This document shows positions 9,570-19,273 of a stretch of 64,000 nucleotides of DNA, in pieces. The notes under the pieces were generated by a model. The model was not told where the DNA came from, did no database searches, and saw only the letters and a program-made list of their open reading frames with translations. The position numbers were made by a program, and so were the translations under genes. The stretch covers positions 105,935,026 through 105,999,025 of the forward strand of contig CM066051.1 of assembly GCA_033557465.1 (NCBI GenBank). Direction: 5' to 3'. Source of the stretch: Ichthyophis bannanicus. Its lineage: Eukaryota; Chordata; Amphibia; Gymnophiona; Ichthyophiidae. The first letter of the stretch is position 1. Each line of letters starts with the position of its first letter.

Positions 9570-11035
9570 AGGCTGCTCGAGAAATGAATTTGGAGCATTC
9601 TCGAATTCCAGTGGACAAGGCTAGGAACCTCCGCAAAGGTTCCTCGGAAAGTCCAGCAGAGAATCCGGCTATCTCCTTAGCCAGGTCTCTAAGGTACATG
9701 CCCATGTAGAGCTGGTAGGTCTGGACCTGACAAGCAAGCATAGAGCCTTGGAAACACTTCTTACCGAGGCCATCCAGGTTGCGGGCCTCCCTGCCGGGAG
9801 GCACCGAGGAGTGCATCTTCTGGCTCTTGAGCCTATGCATGGCCGATTCCACCACCATGGAATGGTGCAGTAGCTGTGCTTTCTGGAAGCCAGGGCTTTT
9901 TCGGACTCGATAGATGGAATCGACCCGCTTGCTTAATACCGGCGACGATGCCGGACTCTCCCACATGCGGAAGAGTAGTCGTTCCAGCATGGGAGGAACC
10001 GGTACAGTAAAGTGCTCCTTCGCTGGAGAGTCATACTGGAGGGCGTCGAGCTCTTCGGCTCGAGGCTCCTCCTCGGGATCCGCAGGGAAGGCCAAAGCCT
10101 TGGCCATATCCCTGACGAAGTCCGAGAACCGGGCATCCTCCGGGGGGGACTGCTTCCGAGGTTCGGACTCAGGGGAGTCCGAGGGGACACACAGAGTCCG
10201 AAAGGAATCAGGTGACTCTTCCACTTCAGATTCCCAGGCCGACTCCGAGGAGGAATCGGTGGGGTCGGTACGGGTGGGCGTAGGTGTTGGCGTTGACGAC
10301 CTCGGTCCCGAACGGGAGGCCGAGGGAGACCTCGAGTGAGGATCGACTCGAGCCTGCATGGACTCGAGGATCGGCTCGGTCTCCGGGGTCGACTTAGACG
10401 TCGACGTCCCGGCGGCCAGGGCAGAGGCGCCAGCGAGGCTAGCGATCAGTGCCCGCTGCTGGTCCATGAAGGCAGCCAGGCTGCTCTCCAAGGCCGTCAA
10501 CCTGAGTCCGACCTCAGGTGACCCAGCAGCCCCCCGACTCGGGCCCCGACGGCGTAGGACCCCTCGGAGGCGAGTCCAGGAGGACTACAGGACTTACCCG
10601 AGCAGGCGATTCCGATTCCAGACGAGGTTGCTTCGTGAGACGATCCTGCTCCAAAGACCCGGGACGGCTATCGGGGCTATGCGACCTGGCCCGCGCGGAA
10701 CCAGGAGCGTCCACCGACGCCGCCCTCGCGGGTTTCGTCTTCCGATGATGATCCCCCGAGGGAGAACCTCTGTCGGAGGAACTCCAGCGATGCTCAGAGC
10801 TGAAGCCTCTGGACGCCGAGGCCTCCGACGAGGTCCGGGTACGGGTGGGATCTGCGAAGATTCTTTCCCGCTGATGCCGCCGACTCCGTAAAGCTTTGGA
10901 GGACATTTTGCTGCAGGCCCCACAGATCAGTTCCTCGTGATCTAGGCCGAGGCAGCGGAGGCAATGATCGTGTGTGTCAGTGAGAGACATGTTTCCGTCA
11001 CACTGAACACACCTTTTGAGGCCACTGGCAGCCAT
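9247..11035 (-). pseudogene. DIRS A Gag-like protein, frameshifted
   Basis: Gag should form the nucleocapsid particle. Translation likely starts at the ATG at 11035-11033 (MAASGLKRCVQC). The N-terminus has CVQC, then DTHDHCLRCLGLDH and CGAC, a Cys/His cluster shared by all A-type copies here. An acidic, Ser/Pro-rich middle and a helical capsid-like region follow (YRVRKSPGF, HHSMVVESAM, LAKEIAGFSAGL, YDGFEASARVAAAG, QDKLVDVPCRGENLFGK). A stop at 10514 and a new frame from about 10500 show one frameshift splitting the protein. The C-terminal basic stretch (KTSAPSQKKKGSGKK) may bind RNA. Confidence 0.75.
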
Positions 11036-11274
11036 CGGGGGAAAAAGGGCCCCTGCAAGGTCAAAGGACCGGGCTGCCAGCGAAAAACCGAAAAACGAAA
11101 CTGACAAGAAAAATCAGAAAAACCGAAAAATAAGAGAAGGACTCGCAACGGCGTCGCGAGTCCGGGCAGGAAAGAGACCGGCGCCGAAGAAAAAATAGAA
11201 AATAAAATGAAGAAAATCAACTTTTTCTGCGGGGACTGGAAGACCACGTCTGTAGGGCTCCGCGGAAAAAAGAA

Positions 11275-11436
11275 GACTGGCTAAGATGGCACCCTTGGGC
11301 GGGAAGGGGACCGCGCATGCGCGCTGCAATTCCCAAAGGCTTTCTTTGAAAGCTGGGGAAAATTGCTCCGCGAGGGCTCCGTCGGCGCCGACGTCACCCC
11401 ATATGTGAGGACTGACTTCCTGCTTGGTCCTGGAAA
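11275..11436 (-). repeat. Right terminal repeat of DIRS A
   Basis: This is the reverse complement of 5742-5897, beginning GACTGGCTAAGATGGCACCC and ending CTTCCTGCTTGGTCCTGGA. The last bases (GGTCCTGGA) match the right-end half of the ICR. The flanking AAAATATG is taken as target DNA. Confidence 0.88.
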
Positions 11437-13250
11437 ATATGTCCTTTAACTCCAGGACATAACCATGCTAAAAAATGTTGAGCACACAGCATTGGCAGTG
11501 ACCTGGGCCCATTCCTGGTGAAAAAAGACCGAGGCAGCCACCCACTGGAGGCACCTTGGAATGAGCCCCTGCCCGTCATTGTGCTGGATGTGAGGAGTCA
11601 TTCCTAAAGGAGAAAAAAAGTCCTGGTCCAGGAACTGGAGAAAACCAGGGCTGTCTTTCCTGGCTGATACCACCAAGAATCTTGAGAGTCTTATAATAGA
11701 GAGTGAGAAAAACATGAGGTGGAACAGGAAGATAAAGAAAGGCACACACCTCCAAGATCCCTTAGGCCTATTTTCTGGGAGGCACTGGGGCTTGGAATCC
11801 ACCAAATTCTTGCTGAGCTTTGAGGTCCTTGCCAAATAGAAGCTTTCACTTTAAAGCGAGCTTGGCTAGGCAGGATTTAGAGGCCATGTACGTCACACAA
11901 TTCTGTACCCAGATCTACCTTTTTGCCACCGTGGCCACTGCAATGTCCCTGGCTGTTAGCCAGGCAAGATCATACATGGCGTTGGCAAGATAGACTTCCA
12001 CAGACTCGAAAATGAGCTGAGGCATCATCCTTCTGTGAGAAACTTCACACACTGAGAATGGTCTGAAATCAAGTTTCCACATAGCAGTGCCTGAAGAATG
12101 AGAAGAGCCCGAGAAGCCAGTCTTAAGGAGCACCTCCACCTTGCCATCCAGCTGATCTTTAAAGGGCAGCTCACCCTCTACCAAGATGCTGGGATACCTG
12201 GTGACAGCTGTGGCATATGCTTCTACCCTTGAAAAGCTCAACCACTTATATACTGTAATTCCTGCTGAAGGAGGACATACCGTTTGCTCAGAGTTCTGTT
12301 GCCTTTTACTGAGGAGTCTGGAGAGTCCCACTTCAGAGGCCATGTGGCCAAGTGGTTGGGGCAAGTTACCTCAACCTGGAAGGTCAGGGGTTCAAATCCC
12401 ACAAGAGGACAGCAACCTTGGGCCGGAAGGACTGGGGTTTCTAGTCCCACAGGTGCTCCTTGTGGCCTTGGGCAAGCCACTTCCCTCCATTGCCCATGTT
12501 CCCTGCAAGTATTAGTGTATGTGTCTCATATCCCCTCATGTTAAATGTATCCCTCAATTGTTGTGACCACTTTGATTGAAGGATAAGGTGGTATACAAAA
12601 CTGTCTAAATAAAATGCCCTAGAGGATCCACGGAAATGGGAAGGCCTTGGCATTTGATCTATGGATCCCTTGAAGAAGAGGGTGTGCCCTGTGATTCTGC
12701 ATCACTGGTGGGAACATCTGAAAACTGTACAGAAGCCACTTAAGAAGTCAGGGCTACCAACTCATCTCTTCTGAAGAGGCAGACAGTGCAAAATCTTCCT
12801 GTTCTTCTGGCAGAGAATCCTAATCTACTCGTTCAGGCTCTTCTTCCAAGTTAACCTCTGACTCAAGGTCCCAAGGGAAACGAAAGTCACCTGAGGCCTT
12901 TCCCTACCAAAAGGCGCTTTCTTGGCATAGCTAATACTTGGGGGGGGGGGGGGGGGAGATCCTGCTGCTCCTTGCCAAGAAGCACATGAGCCTAGCTAGG
13001 CTGGGGGGTAGGGAAACCTTGCTCAGGGCCCCACTGCTTTGTCAGAAGGGCCAAGCTTGCAGAATGGAGAAGTCATCAGGTGAAAAAGACAGCAGGGCCT
13101 TAGCTACTCTCCCCTGTCCATTGACAGAAACATGACAACAGAAAAAGACCACATGGCCTATCTAGACTGATTCTCTTAGCCATGTTTCAGGGTAGCAGAA
13201 GAGATGAGGGAGCATCATCCAGGGCTGTGTGAGGAGATTTTGAGGAATAC
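11437..13250 (-). pseudogene. Gag relic of DIRS G
   Basis: Minus-strand frames near 11915-12050 read YLANAMYDLAWLTARDIAVA, matching YLADLLYDLIRSLANSMASV in the Gag of element B. Nearer 11830-11860 is LAKLALK*KLLFGKDL, matching LSKLPFKGRLLFGEAL. An acidic stretch near 12790-12900 (DLESEVNLEEEPERV) fits the Gag N-terminal half. Stops and a SINE (12338-12614) interrupt it. It continues element G on the far side of the DIRS A insertion. Confidence 0.5.
12338..12614 (+). mobile_element. tRNA-derived SINE
   Basis: The 5' part resembles a tRNA gene with polymerase III boxes: box A-like GTGGCCAAGTGGTTGGGGC and box B-like AGGGGTTCAAATCCC. A central part (GGGGTTTCTAGTCCCACAGG) and a tail ending GGTGGTATACAAAACTGTC then TAAATAAAA follow. 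The minus-strand copy at 13258-13530 and a partial copy at 58792-59030 share the body, which supports a family. Confidence 0.75.
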
Positions 13251-13257
13251 CCATATT

Positions 13258-13530
13258 TATTTAGATAGTTTTGTATACCACCTTATCCTTCAATCAAAGT
13301 GGTCACAACACAATTGGGGGATACATTTAACATGAGGAGATATGAGATACATACGCTAATACTTGCAGGGAACATGGGCAAGCCACTTAACCCTCCATTG
13401 CCCAAGACCACAAGGAGCACCTGTGGGACTAGAAACCCCAGTCCTTCCAGCCCAAGGTTGCTGTCCTCGAGTGGGATTTGAACCCCCGGCCTGAGGTACC
13501 TTGCCCCAACCACTAGGCCACTCCTCCACT
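13258..13530 (-). mobile_element. tRNA-derived SINE, reverse copy
   Basis: This is the same family as at 12338 in the opposite orientation. It starts at the A/T-rich tail (TTTATTTAGATAGTTTTGTA), passes through the CCTGTGGGACTAGAAACCCC body and ends at the tRNA-like head (GGATTTGAACCCCCGGCC, CCACTAGGCCACTCC). Confidence 0.75.
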
Positions 13531-13859
13531 ATGGGACAGCTCTTTTGCTTTCCCCCTCTTCACCCCAAGTGAACCATGTCCATGAGGTCCACTTACCACA
13601 GCTCACCTTAATCCTTTGTGCAGTACTTGCAAAGGGGATCCATAGGTCCAGCTCAGCATTTACCACAAACCAATGCTTCTTAATGTGCTGACACAAAGCT
13701 CTCCCATTTAGCACAGCAGTGTTCATCAGACTTGCACATGTAAATTAGACATGCATATGGTGGCACAAGTTACATGTTTGTAGCCACAGGCTACCCACAT
13801 ACACCAGGAAGAGAAGGAATTATTGTAGTTTCCCTGGCAGGCCTTCCACAGTCACAACT
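13531..13859. other. No gene seen
   Basis: No coding motif or repeat signature was recognised. The stretch is probably remnant DIRS G or intron sequence between a SINE and a LINE tail. Confidence 0.4.
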
Positions 13860-14470
13860 TCGTAGGTTACAACTGGTCCATCACACTGCAGCTCGTATTT
13901 TGACTCACGCATCCCGGTTTGACCATATCACCCCATCTTAATACAACTACATTGGCTCCCAGTTCCTTATCGCATACAATATAAAATGCTTATCTTTGTC
14001 CATAAGACCATCCACACCGGCGCTCCCCAGTATCTCGCAGACCTAATCCATCTTCATACACCTTACCGCTCACTTAGATCAATTCACTCTAACCGTATGT
14101 TTCTACCTTCCCCTTCTCAAGCCCATCTTGAATTAACCTGTTCCTCTGCCTTCTTCTTCCTGGGTCCCTGCTTATGGAACACACTCCCTCCAGACCTTCG
14201 TCTTGAACTTTCATATAAAACATTTAAAACCAGGTTAAAAACACACTTATTCTGCATTTGACCTTCCACCCCCCCCTCCACCATTTTATCACCACCTCCC
14301 TGTTAGCTATTCTGTGTCATTTAATGTTGTATTGAGTGTTGTATCGTGCCCGTTTCTACCTCATTCCTATCCTGAATTGGCATTTTTTTTTCTCACTAAA
14401 GCAGTCTCAGTTTTGTTTTGTAAACTGCTCTGATATTTTTAGTAAGAGTGGTATATTAAATTTGTGATAA
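13860..14470 (+). mobile_element. L2-like LINE 3' fragment
   Basis: The plus frame (13986-14261) reads LIFVHKTIHTGAPQYLADLI, SNRMFLPSPS, FFLGPCLWNTLPPDLRLEL and FKTRLKTHLF. That is the typical C-terminal segment of L2/CR1-group ORF2 proteins downstream of RT. An upstream degraded part has LQLHWLPVPYRIQYKM (LHWLP motif). The 3' UTR ends near 14470 with GTGGTATATTAAATTTGTGA. It is 5'-truncated and noncoding. Confidence 0.7.
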
Positions 14471-14987
14471 AGAATTAGAACTTACAAGCACACACAAAAT
14501 GCCAAACTAGACAGACCACACACATGGAAGGTCAGGTCACCCCCCACAGCTGTGGCTGACAAAGGCAGGCGCACAAAACAAGTCAAAGACTGCACTTACC
14601 CATGTGGAACCCAGGACCAAAGACCGTACTGAGCTCAGACTGCTCCCCGCTGTTCTGCCCTCTCCTCACCTACCTTTTCTTTTTTCCAATACTGGTCAGG
14701 AGGGGGAGGCTGAAGTCTGTGTGAAGACAGGGTCTTGATCCAGACGCATCACAGGTTTTCAACTGGGCAAGAATACTAACAGGGAGGATGCGCCGCCCCC
14801 CCCCCCCCCCCCCCGAGGGGAAACTCCAGCAGAGTACCCTTAGATATGCTCTGGAGGCATCTGCTGTGAAACTCTACTGGATCCACATTACCCCTTAGAA
14901 AGTCTGCCCAAGCACTAATCCACTTCAAAAACTGAGTTGCACTGGTCCTGCATCCACCATTTGCTGGAGACAGAGAAATACTGATGT
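14471..14987. other. No gene seen; long C run
   Basis: This holds a C homopolymer of about 20 bases near 14795-14814 and otherwise nothing I can assign. Decayed Gag or 5' sequence of DIRS G is likely, since its right terminus follows. Confidence 0.4.
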
Positions 14988-15105
14988 CCATCCCTAGCTA
15001 CATTGGCTCCAGTAGCAGGATGATGTCACTAGAGGTTTCCAGTTGTTCTGTCTCCACCTCTGCTGGCAGTAGAATACAATCCTTTTGTCTGGACTGGTCA
15101 TTCCA
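14988..15105 (-). repeat. Right terminal repeat of DIRS G
   Basis: The sequence around 14998-15095 (TAGCTACATTGGCTCCAGTA, GGATGATGTCACTAGAGGTT, CTCCACCTCTGCTGGCAG, TTGTCTGGACTGGTC) is the inverted counterpart of the left terminus near 1690-1810. Divergence is clear, which indicates age. Confidence 0.65.
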
Positions 15106-15189
15106 GATGATCCTGCTAAACAACAGAAGGGGCTGGTGGCAACACTTGGGATCTGTTCCATCAGGCGCTTGGTCTTAGAGGCACTTTAC

Positions 15190-15360
15190 AGCCTGATATT
15201 CAAAAGCACTTATGCATATAGTTGCAGCTGCTAGAAGGTCAAGTACTCTTATCTAGATAGGACCACTGCAAATCCTTACTGATAACCTAGCATTATCCAG
15301 ATAGGTGGAATACCCTTACTCTACCCTGGCACTAACTCTACAGATTGCAGATGAATATCG
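15190..15360. repeat. Possible MITE with GATATTCA termini
   Basis: GCCTGATATTCAAAAGCAC at the left and an inverted GCAGATGAATATCGCC at the right could be terminal inverted repeats of a short DNA transposon. The match is short and the call is weak. Confidence 0.25.
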
Positions 15361-15537
15361 CCATCTATCTATATAGGTATGTACAAGGGTTGCTCAGAAA
15401 GTAATGCCCCACATTTTTTTCTCAGTCCAGAATGAAGATAAGAGGTGTGAAATTGAAGGGGTAGTAACTTGAAACTTCAAAGGACACGTGTAATATGGAA
15501 ATTACACTAGCCTGGTAATTGTAGTTCCTGGAGGGTC

Positions 15538-15650
15538 CAGTTTAGTCCTCCACAATCGGGTAGTGCTCCTCCTCCTGCAGCCTGGAGACTGGACCAATCA
15601 AATCTTCTGTAGTATATATGCAGACGGAGCTCCCAGAAGCCCCCAGTGTA
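15538..15650 (+). repeat. Left ITR of DIRS B
   Basis: CCAGTTTAGTCCTCCACAAT through CCCCCAGTGT is inverted at 21369-21480. The 43 bases outside it (from ATGGAAATTACAC) are matched only in the ICR. Confidence 0.88.
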
Positions 15651-15984
15651 CTAGTAACAAAGCATACTTAACGAAGCAACACATTAGATTAATATAAAAA
15701 AATGCATAGTTAAAGAACAAAGTCGCTCCCCCCAAGAAAATATCCAACCCCCTCCCCAAACAAGGAAGTCAGAACACTGCATCGCGCCGCCAACGACGCA
15801 CCGGCAGCAAAAATACAGCCCACAGTGAGAAATCTCAGAAGAGCTGACTGAAAATCGAAGAAAAGGAAGAGCCATGGCAAAGAGCGCGGCCGCAAAAAAG
15901 GGTCGAACGGAAAGGAGGAACCGTCTTATGATCAACCGTTCGGAAAAGCGCACCACACTAGAATAGCAGATAGTCGGGAGGGAA

Positions 15985-16080
15985 GGAGGACTAAACTGGA
16001 CCCTCCAGGAACTACAATTACCAGGTTAGTGTAATTTCCATTTCCTGTTCGGTATTCCAGTTTAGTCCTCCACAATCGGG
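15985..16080 (-). repeat. ICR of DIRS B
   Basis: The first half (GGAGGACTAAACTGGACCC ... GTGTAATTTCCAT) is complementary to the left end. The second half (CCTGTTCGGTATTCCAG ... CACAATCGGG) is complementary to the right end. Between them a few bases (TTC) mark the circle junction. Confidence 0.88.
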
Positions 16081-16094
16081 ATGTAACAGAGCAG

Positions 16095-19031
16095 TTAAGA
16101 CCGGGCGGGACCTTGCCATCCAGCGCGCAGAACCGCCGAACCAAAACAGGAATCCCGAGCTGCTGACACATCCAACCGATAGTGTTTACTGAAAGCATGC
16201 AAAGACGACCAAGTGGCCGCCTTACAGATGTCTGCTGGCGGAACTAGGCTATACTCCGCCCAAGAGGTCGCCTGAGCCCTAGTGGAATGTGCTCGGATCC
16301 CTTCCGGAATAGGCCGCTGCTGCAACAGATACGCGGACGCGATCGCTTCTTTGAGCCATCTTGCAATGGAGGCCTTAGCCGCCGCTTCCCCTTTACGTGC
16401 ACCACCGAAGAGCACGAATAGGCGGTCAGTCTTCCGAAAAGATTCGGTAGCCTTCAAATAACGACGAAGCGCACGACCCACATCGAGACGGGGAAGACTT
16501 TTGTCCGCTGTCCCGACAGAGTGCGAAGGAAGAACTGGAAGAAACACTGCCTGATTCACGTGAAAAGGAGAAACCACCTTTGGCAAAAAGGAAGGAACCG
16601 GACGGAGAATCACCCGATCCGGGGAAAAAGACAAAAAAGGTTCTCGGCAGGACAACGCATGTAGATCAGAAATACGCCGTGCCGAACAGATGGCTACAAG
16701 AAAAACCGTCTTCAGCGTGAGATCTTTCAGAGACGCCCTACTCAGAGGTTCAAAAGGTTCACGAACCAGGGCCCGCAGCACTAGATTCAAGTCCCATGGA
16801 GGAACGAAAATCCTGCGGGAGGGCCGCAAATGAAAAACAGCCGTAAGAAAACGACGTACGTCCGGATGAGAACCGAGGAGACGGCCTAAAACCTTGCCTC
16901 GATAACAAGAGATAGCCGCCAACTGGACTTTCAGGGAACTAGCCGCAAGGCCCTTATCAAAACCATCCTGAAGAAAACTTAAAACGACGGACACGGAAAC
17001 CGTCGCTGCACGGACTCCACGCCGGGAGCACCAGTCTTCAAAGATTCTCCAAATCCGAACGTAAGTAAGAGAGGTGGATGTTTTCCTCGCCCGCAGTAGA
17101 GTAGAAATCACCGCGGGGGAGTAACCCTTCTTTTTCAGTCGAGCCCTCTCAATGGCCAAACCGTAAGCGAGAATCGACCCACTTGGGGCATCCGCAAGGG
17201 CCCCTGAAGAAGAAGATCCGGCAGCGCGGGCAAGAGCCAAGGAACGCCGTCGCGCAACCGGACCAGGTCGGCATACCAGGGCCTCCGGGGCCAATCCGGG
17301 GCCACCAGTAACACTCGACCCCGATGGCCCTCGATGCGCTGAACGACCCGGCCGATCAGAGCCCACGGAGGAAAGACATAAAGAAGACCGGACGTTGGCC
17401 ACGGCTGAATGAGAGCGTCGAGCCCCTCGGACATGCGCTCCCTTCGCCTGCTGAAGAAGCGTCCTGTCTTGGCCGACTGAAATGTCGCCATGAGATCCAT
17501 GATGGGCGGACCCCACCGATGCACTATTTGCGCGTAAACTTGCGGGTTTAGCTCCCACTCTCCGGGGTCCACCCGCACTCTGCTGAGAAAATCGGCCTGA
17601 ACATTGTCTGTGCCTGCAATATGCGCTGCCGAGATGGCCGGAAGACGAGTCTGCACCCAATTGAACAAGGCCGTCGCTTCCGATTCCAGGGCCACGCTGC
17701 CGGTGCCCCCTTGGCGATTGATGTAAGCTACGGTGGTCGCATTGTCCGAGAGGACTCGCACCGGCCGGCCAAGAACTAGGGCTTCGAGGGCCAAGAGGGC
17801 TAGCCGCACCGCCCGTAATTCGAGACGGTTGATCGACCAAGAAGCCTCCAGGGGAGACCATTCCCCCTGAGCGAAGCGGGTCTCGCAGTGAGCACCCCAG
17901 CCGGTTAAGCTGGCATCCGTTGTGAACGGAACCCAAAGTGGAGGCTCCAAGGGAATCCCCCGCGTCAGGTTCTCGGAGGAGAGCCACCACCGGAGCGATC
18001 GGCGAACCGCCTTTGGGCAAGGCAATCTCCTGTTCAACGAGTCGAACTGGTTGGACCAACGGCGCAGCAGAGCACTCTGTAGCGGACGCATGTGGAAGCG
18101 CGCCCAAGGCACCACCTCCAAGGTTGCTGCCATCGTACCGAGGAGCCGCAGGTACCACCATGCGGATGGAGCAGGCATCCCCCTGAAGAGGCAGACAAGA
18201 GACCGCAACGCCAGAATGCGGCGCTCCGGCAGGCACACCAAGCCCCGTGCTGTGTCGAAGCGCACTCCCAGATACTCGAGATCCTGCGTCGGGCACAGAC
18301 AACTCTTGCATTCGTTCACCACCCAGCCGAGGGACCGCAGCAGAGCCACCACCCTGCTCATGACGTGCACATACTCCCGACTGGACTTTGCCCGAATCAA
18401 CCAGTCGTCGAGATATGGATGGACCAGGATGCCCTCCTTGCGCAAGGCCGCCGCGACCACTACCATCACCTTTGTGAAGGTGCGGGGAGCCGTGGCGAGA
18501 CCGAACGGCATGGCCCGAAATTGGAAGTGGCCCCACGGAAGAGCGAAGCGGAGAAACCGTTGATGAGACGGCCGGATGGGAATGTGTAGATAGGCCTCGG
18601 AGAGATCGAGGGACGTTAAAAACTCCCCTTGACGTACCGCGACAATGACTGACCGCAGGGTCTCCATACGGAAGTGCGGCACCCTGAGAGCGCGATTCAC
18701 ACCTTTGAGGTCTAAGATCGGACGAAGAGAACCGCCCTTTTTGGGAACCACAAAATAGATGGAGTAGCGACCGGCGCCTCTTTCCAAAGGAGGTACCGGA
18801 ACCACTGCACCCAGGGAGAGTAGTCGATCGAGGGTCACGCGGATGTCCCGCGTCTTTTGATCTCCCTTGCTGGGTGACATAACAAAAGAATCGCGAAGTG
18901 GGTAGGCAAACTCCAGCGCATAACCCTCTTTGATAATCTGCAGCACCCACTGATCTGACGTAATTTGGGCCCAAGAAGGAAGAAAGTCGCGCAAACGACC
19001 CCCGATAACCGGGCCTCCCTCTAGAGCCCAC
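16095..19031 (-). CDS. DIRS B tyrosine recombinase frame
   Basis: The conserved recombinase occupies about 17240 to 16095. It shows KGYSPAVISTLLRARKTSTS, the first Arg in SARRISDLHAL, KVVSPFHVNQ, HxxR in HSTRAQATSW, DICKAATWSS and nucleophile Tyr in KHYRLD (codon 16179-16181). All catalytic positions are present. The open frame runs a further 1.8 kb upstream over the RT/RH/MT gene in another register, and its start is therefore uncertain. Function: site-specific recombination of circular element DNA with the target. It is the last gene, next to the ICR and left terminus. Confidence 0.88.
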   Translation of the reverse strand: MGSRGRPGYRGSFARLSSFLGPNYVRSVGAADYQRGLCAGVCLPTSRFFCYVTQQGRSKDAGHPRDPRSTTLPGCSGSGTSFGKRRRSLLHLFCGSQKGRFSSSDLRPQRCESRSQGAALPYGDPAVSHCRGTSRGVFNVPRSLRGLSTHSHPAVSSTVSPLRSSVGPLPISGHAVRSRHGSPHLHKGDGSGRGGLAQGGHPGPSISRRLVDSGKVQSGVCARHEQGGGSAAVPRLGGERMQELSVPDAGSRVSGSALRHSTGLGVPAGAPHSGVAVSCLPLQGDACSIRMVVPAAPRYDGSNLGGGALGALPHASATECSAAPLVQPVRLVEQEIALPKGGSPIAPVVALLREPDAGDSLGASTLGSVHNGCQLNRLGCSLRDPLRSGGMVSPGGFLVDQPSRITGGAASPLGPRSPSSWPAGASPLGQCDHRSLHQSPRGHRQRGPGIGSDGLVQLGADSSSGHLGSAYCRHRQCSGRFSQQSAGGPRRVGAKPASLRANSASVGSAHHGSHGDISVGQDRTLLQQAKGAHVRGARRSHSAVANVRSSLCLSSVGSDRPGRSAHRGPSGSSVTGGPGLAPEALVCRPGPVARRRSLALARAAGSSSSGALADAPSGSILAYGLAIERARLKKKGYSPAVISTLLRARKTSTSLTYVRIWRIFEDWCSRRGVRAATVSVSVVLSFLQDGFDKGLAASSLKVQLAAISCYRGKVLGRLLGSHPDVRRFLTAVFHLRPSRRIFVPPWDLNLVLRALVREPFEPLSRASLKDLTLKTVFLVAICSARRISDLHALSCREPFLSFSPDRVILRPVPSFLPKVVSPFHVNQAVFLPVLPSHSVGTADKSLPRLDVGRALRRYLKATESFRKTDRLFVLFGGARKGEAAAKASIARWLKEAIASAYLLQQRPIPEGIRAHSTRAQATSWAEYSLVPPADICKAATWSSLHAFSKHYRLDVSAARDSCFGSAVLRAGWQGPARS

Positions 19032-19273
19032 CTCGCTTCATTGTGGCTTCCGATTAAAGAAAGAGGCCGAGGAAGAGGTGGCTCCGGAGAAGCCTCTTCC
19101 TGCTCCTCTGAAACCACGAAATCCTTGATGACGGGCCCCAAAGCAACCGCGCTGCGATGTCCACAGTCGGGAGGAACGAAACCTGCGAAAATCCCGAAAC
19201 TGACCGCACGCCGAGGTCGACGATCTGTTGAGCTTAGGCTTATCTTCCAGCAGTCTTCCACCCTTAGACTCAC
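17135..19273 (-). CDS. DIRS B reverse transcriptase / RNase H / MT-like protein
   Basis: Domain order: N-terminal linker overlapping gag by 236 bases; RT with YSIYFVVPKKGGSLRPI, SLDLSEAYLHIPI, FGLATAPRTFTK and HPYLDDWLIRA (codons near 18405); a thumb-like region (LEVVPWARFHMRPLQ); RNase H with TTDASLTGWGAHC (near 17905), LELRAVRLAL, LSDNATTVAYIN and DNVQADFLSR; then the DIRS methyltransferase-like domain with MDLMATF, RERMSEGLD, YVFPPWAL (near 17370) and APDWPRRPWYADL. RT Asp residues and RNase H acidic residues are present. The frame is uninterrupted at 712 residues. Expression probably needs re-initiation or frameshift after gag. Confidence 0.9.
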   Translation of the reverse strand: MSLRVEDCWKISLSSTDRRPRRAVSFGIFAGFVPPDCGHRSAVALGPVIKDFVVSEEQEEASPEPPLPRPLSLIGSHNEARWALEGGPVIGGRLRDFLPSWAQITSDQWVLQIIKEGYALEFAYPLRDSFVMSPSKGDQKTRDIRVTLDRLLSLGAVVPVPPLERGAGRYSIYFVVPKKGGSLRPILDLKGVNRALRVPHFRMETLRSVIVAVRQGEFLTSLDLSEAYLHIPIRPSHQRFLRFALPWGHFQFRAMPFGLATAPRTFTKVMVVVAAALRKEGILVHPYLDDWLIRAKSSREYVHVMSRVVALLRSLGWVVNECKSCLCPTQDLEYLGVRFDTARGLVCLPERRILALRSLVCLFRGMPAPSAWWYLRLLGTMAATLEVVPWARFHMRPLQSALLRRWSNQFDSLNRRLPCPKAVRRSLRWWLSSENLTRGIPLEPPLWVPFTTDASLTGWGAHCETRFAQGEWSPLEASWSINRLELRAVRLALLALEALVLGRPVRVLSDNATTVAYINRQGGTGSVALESEATALFNWVQTRLPAISAAHIAGTDNVQADFLSRVRVDPGEWELNPQVYAQIVHRWGPPIMDLMATFQSAKTGRFFSRRRERMSEGLDALIQPWPTSGLLYVFPPWALIGRVVQRIEGHRGRVLLVAPDWPRRPWYADLVRLRDGVPWLLPALPDLLLQGPLRMPQVGRFSLTVWPLRGLD

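Larger units (their letters stand above)
5711..11436 (-). mobile_element. DIRS element A, structurally complete, coding frames damaged (A-type)
   Basis: The element has ITRs (left 5742-5897, right 11275-11432), a left-end extension (5711-5741), an ICR (5981-6076) complementary to both ends, and gag, RT/RH/MT and YR regions in DIRS order on the minus strand. No LTRs and no DDE integrase are present. The ICR reads left-end complement (...GAGTAACTACGC) joined through TTTC to right-end complement (CCAGGACCAAGCAGG...). The left flank is an A run and the right end runs into AAAA, consistent with insertion at A-rich DNA. It sits inside old element G. Gag and RT carry frameshifts, so this copy is probably not autonomous. 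Confidence 0.9.
1666..15105 (-). mobile_element. DIRS element G: old, rearranged, multiply interrupted (B-type)
   Basis: The left terminus near 1666-1800 carries CTGCTAGACCAGTCCAGAC. An ICR follows near 1951-2060, with the same motif in both orientations. The matching right terminal repeat lies near 14988-15105 (GTAGCAGGATGATGTCACTAG, then TCTGGACTGGTC). Between them are decayed YR, methyltransferase-like, RNase H/RT and Gag segments on the minus strand, in the expected order. The body is broken by an L2-like LINE tail (3250-3565), an inverted YR duplicate (5388-5608), the younger DIRS A (5711-11436), two SINEs and another LINE tail (13860-14470). None of its frames is intact. Limits are approximate because the ends are degraded. 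Confidence 0.65.

Noticed and set aside
5711..11436. LTR retrotransposon or endogenous retrovirus
   Set aside because: There are no direct LTRs, protease, DDE integrase or envelope. ITRs, ICR and a tyrosine recombinase define DIRS.
12338..12420. Functional tRNA gene
   Set aside because: Box A and B are present, but the sequence does not fold as a tRNA and continues into a shared SINE body and tail.
14986..15180. Host coding exon at 14984-15178
   Set aside because: The plus frame is the complement of the DIRS G terminal repeat and matches the left terminus near 1690-1810.
17922..18589. Plus-strand frames of 165-213 codons inside DIRS B
   Set aside because: They are antisense shadows of the GC-rich RT coding region with no recognisable domain.
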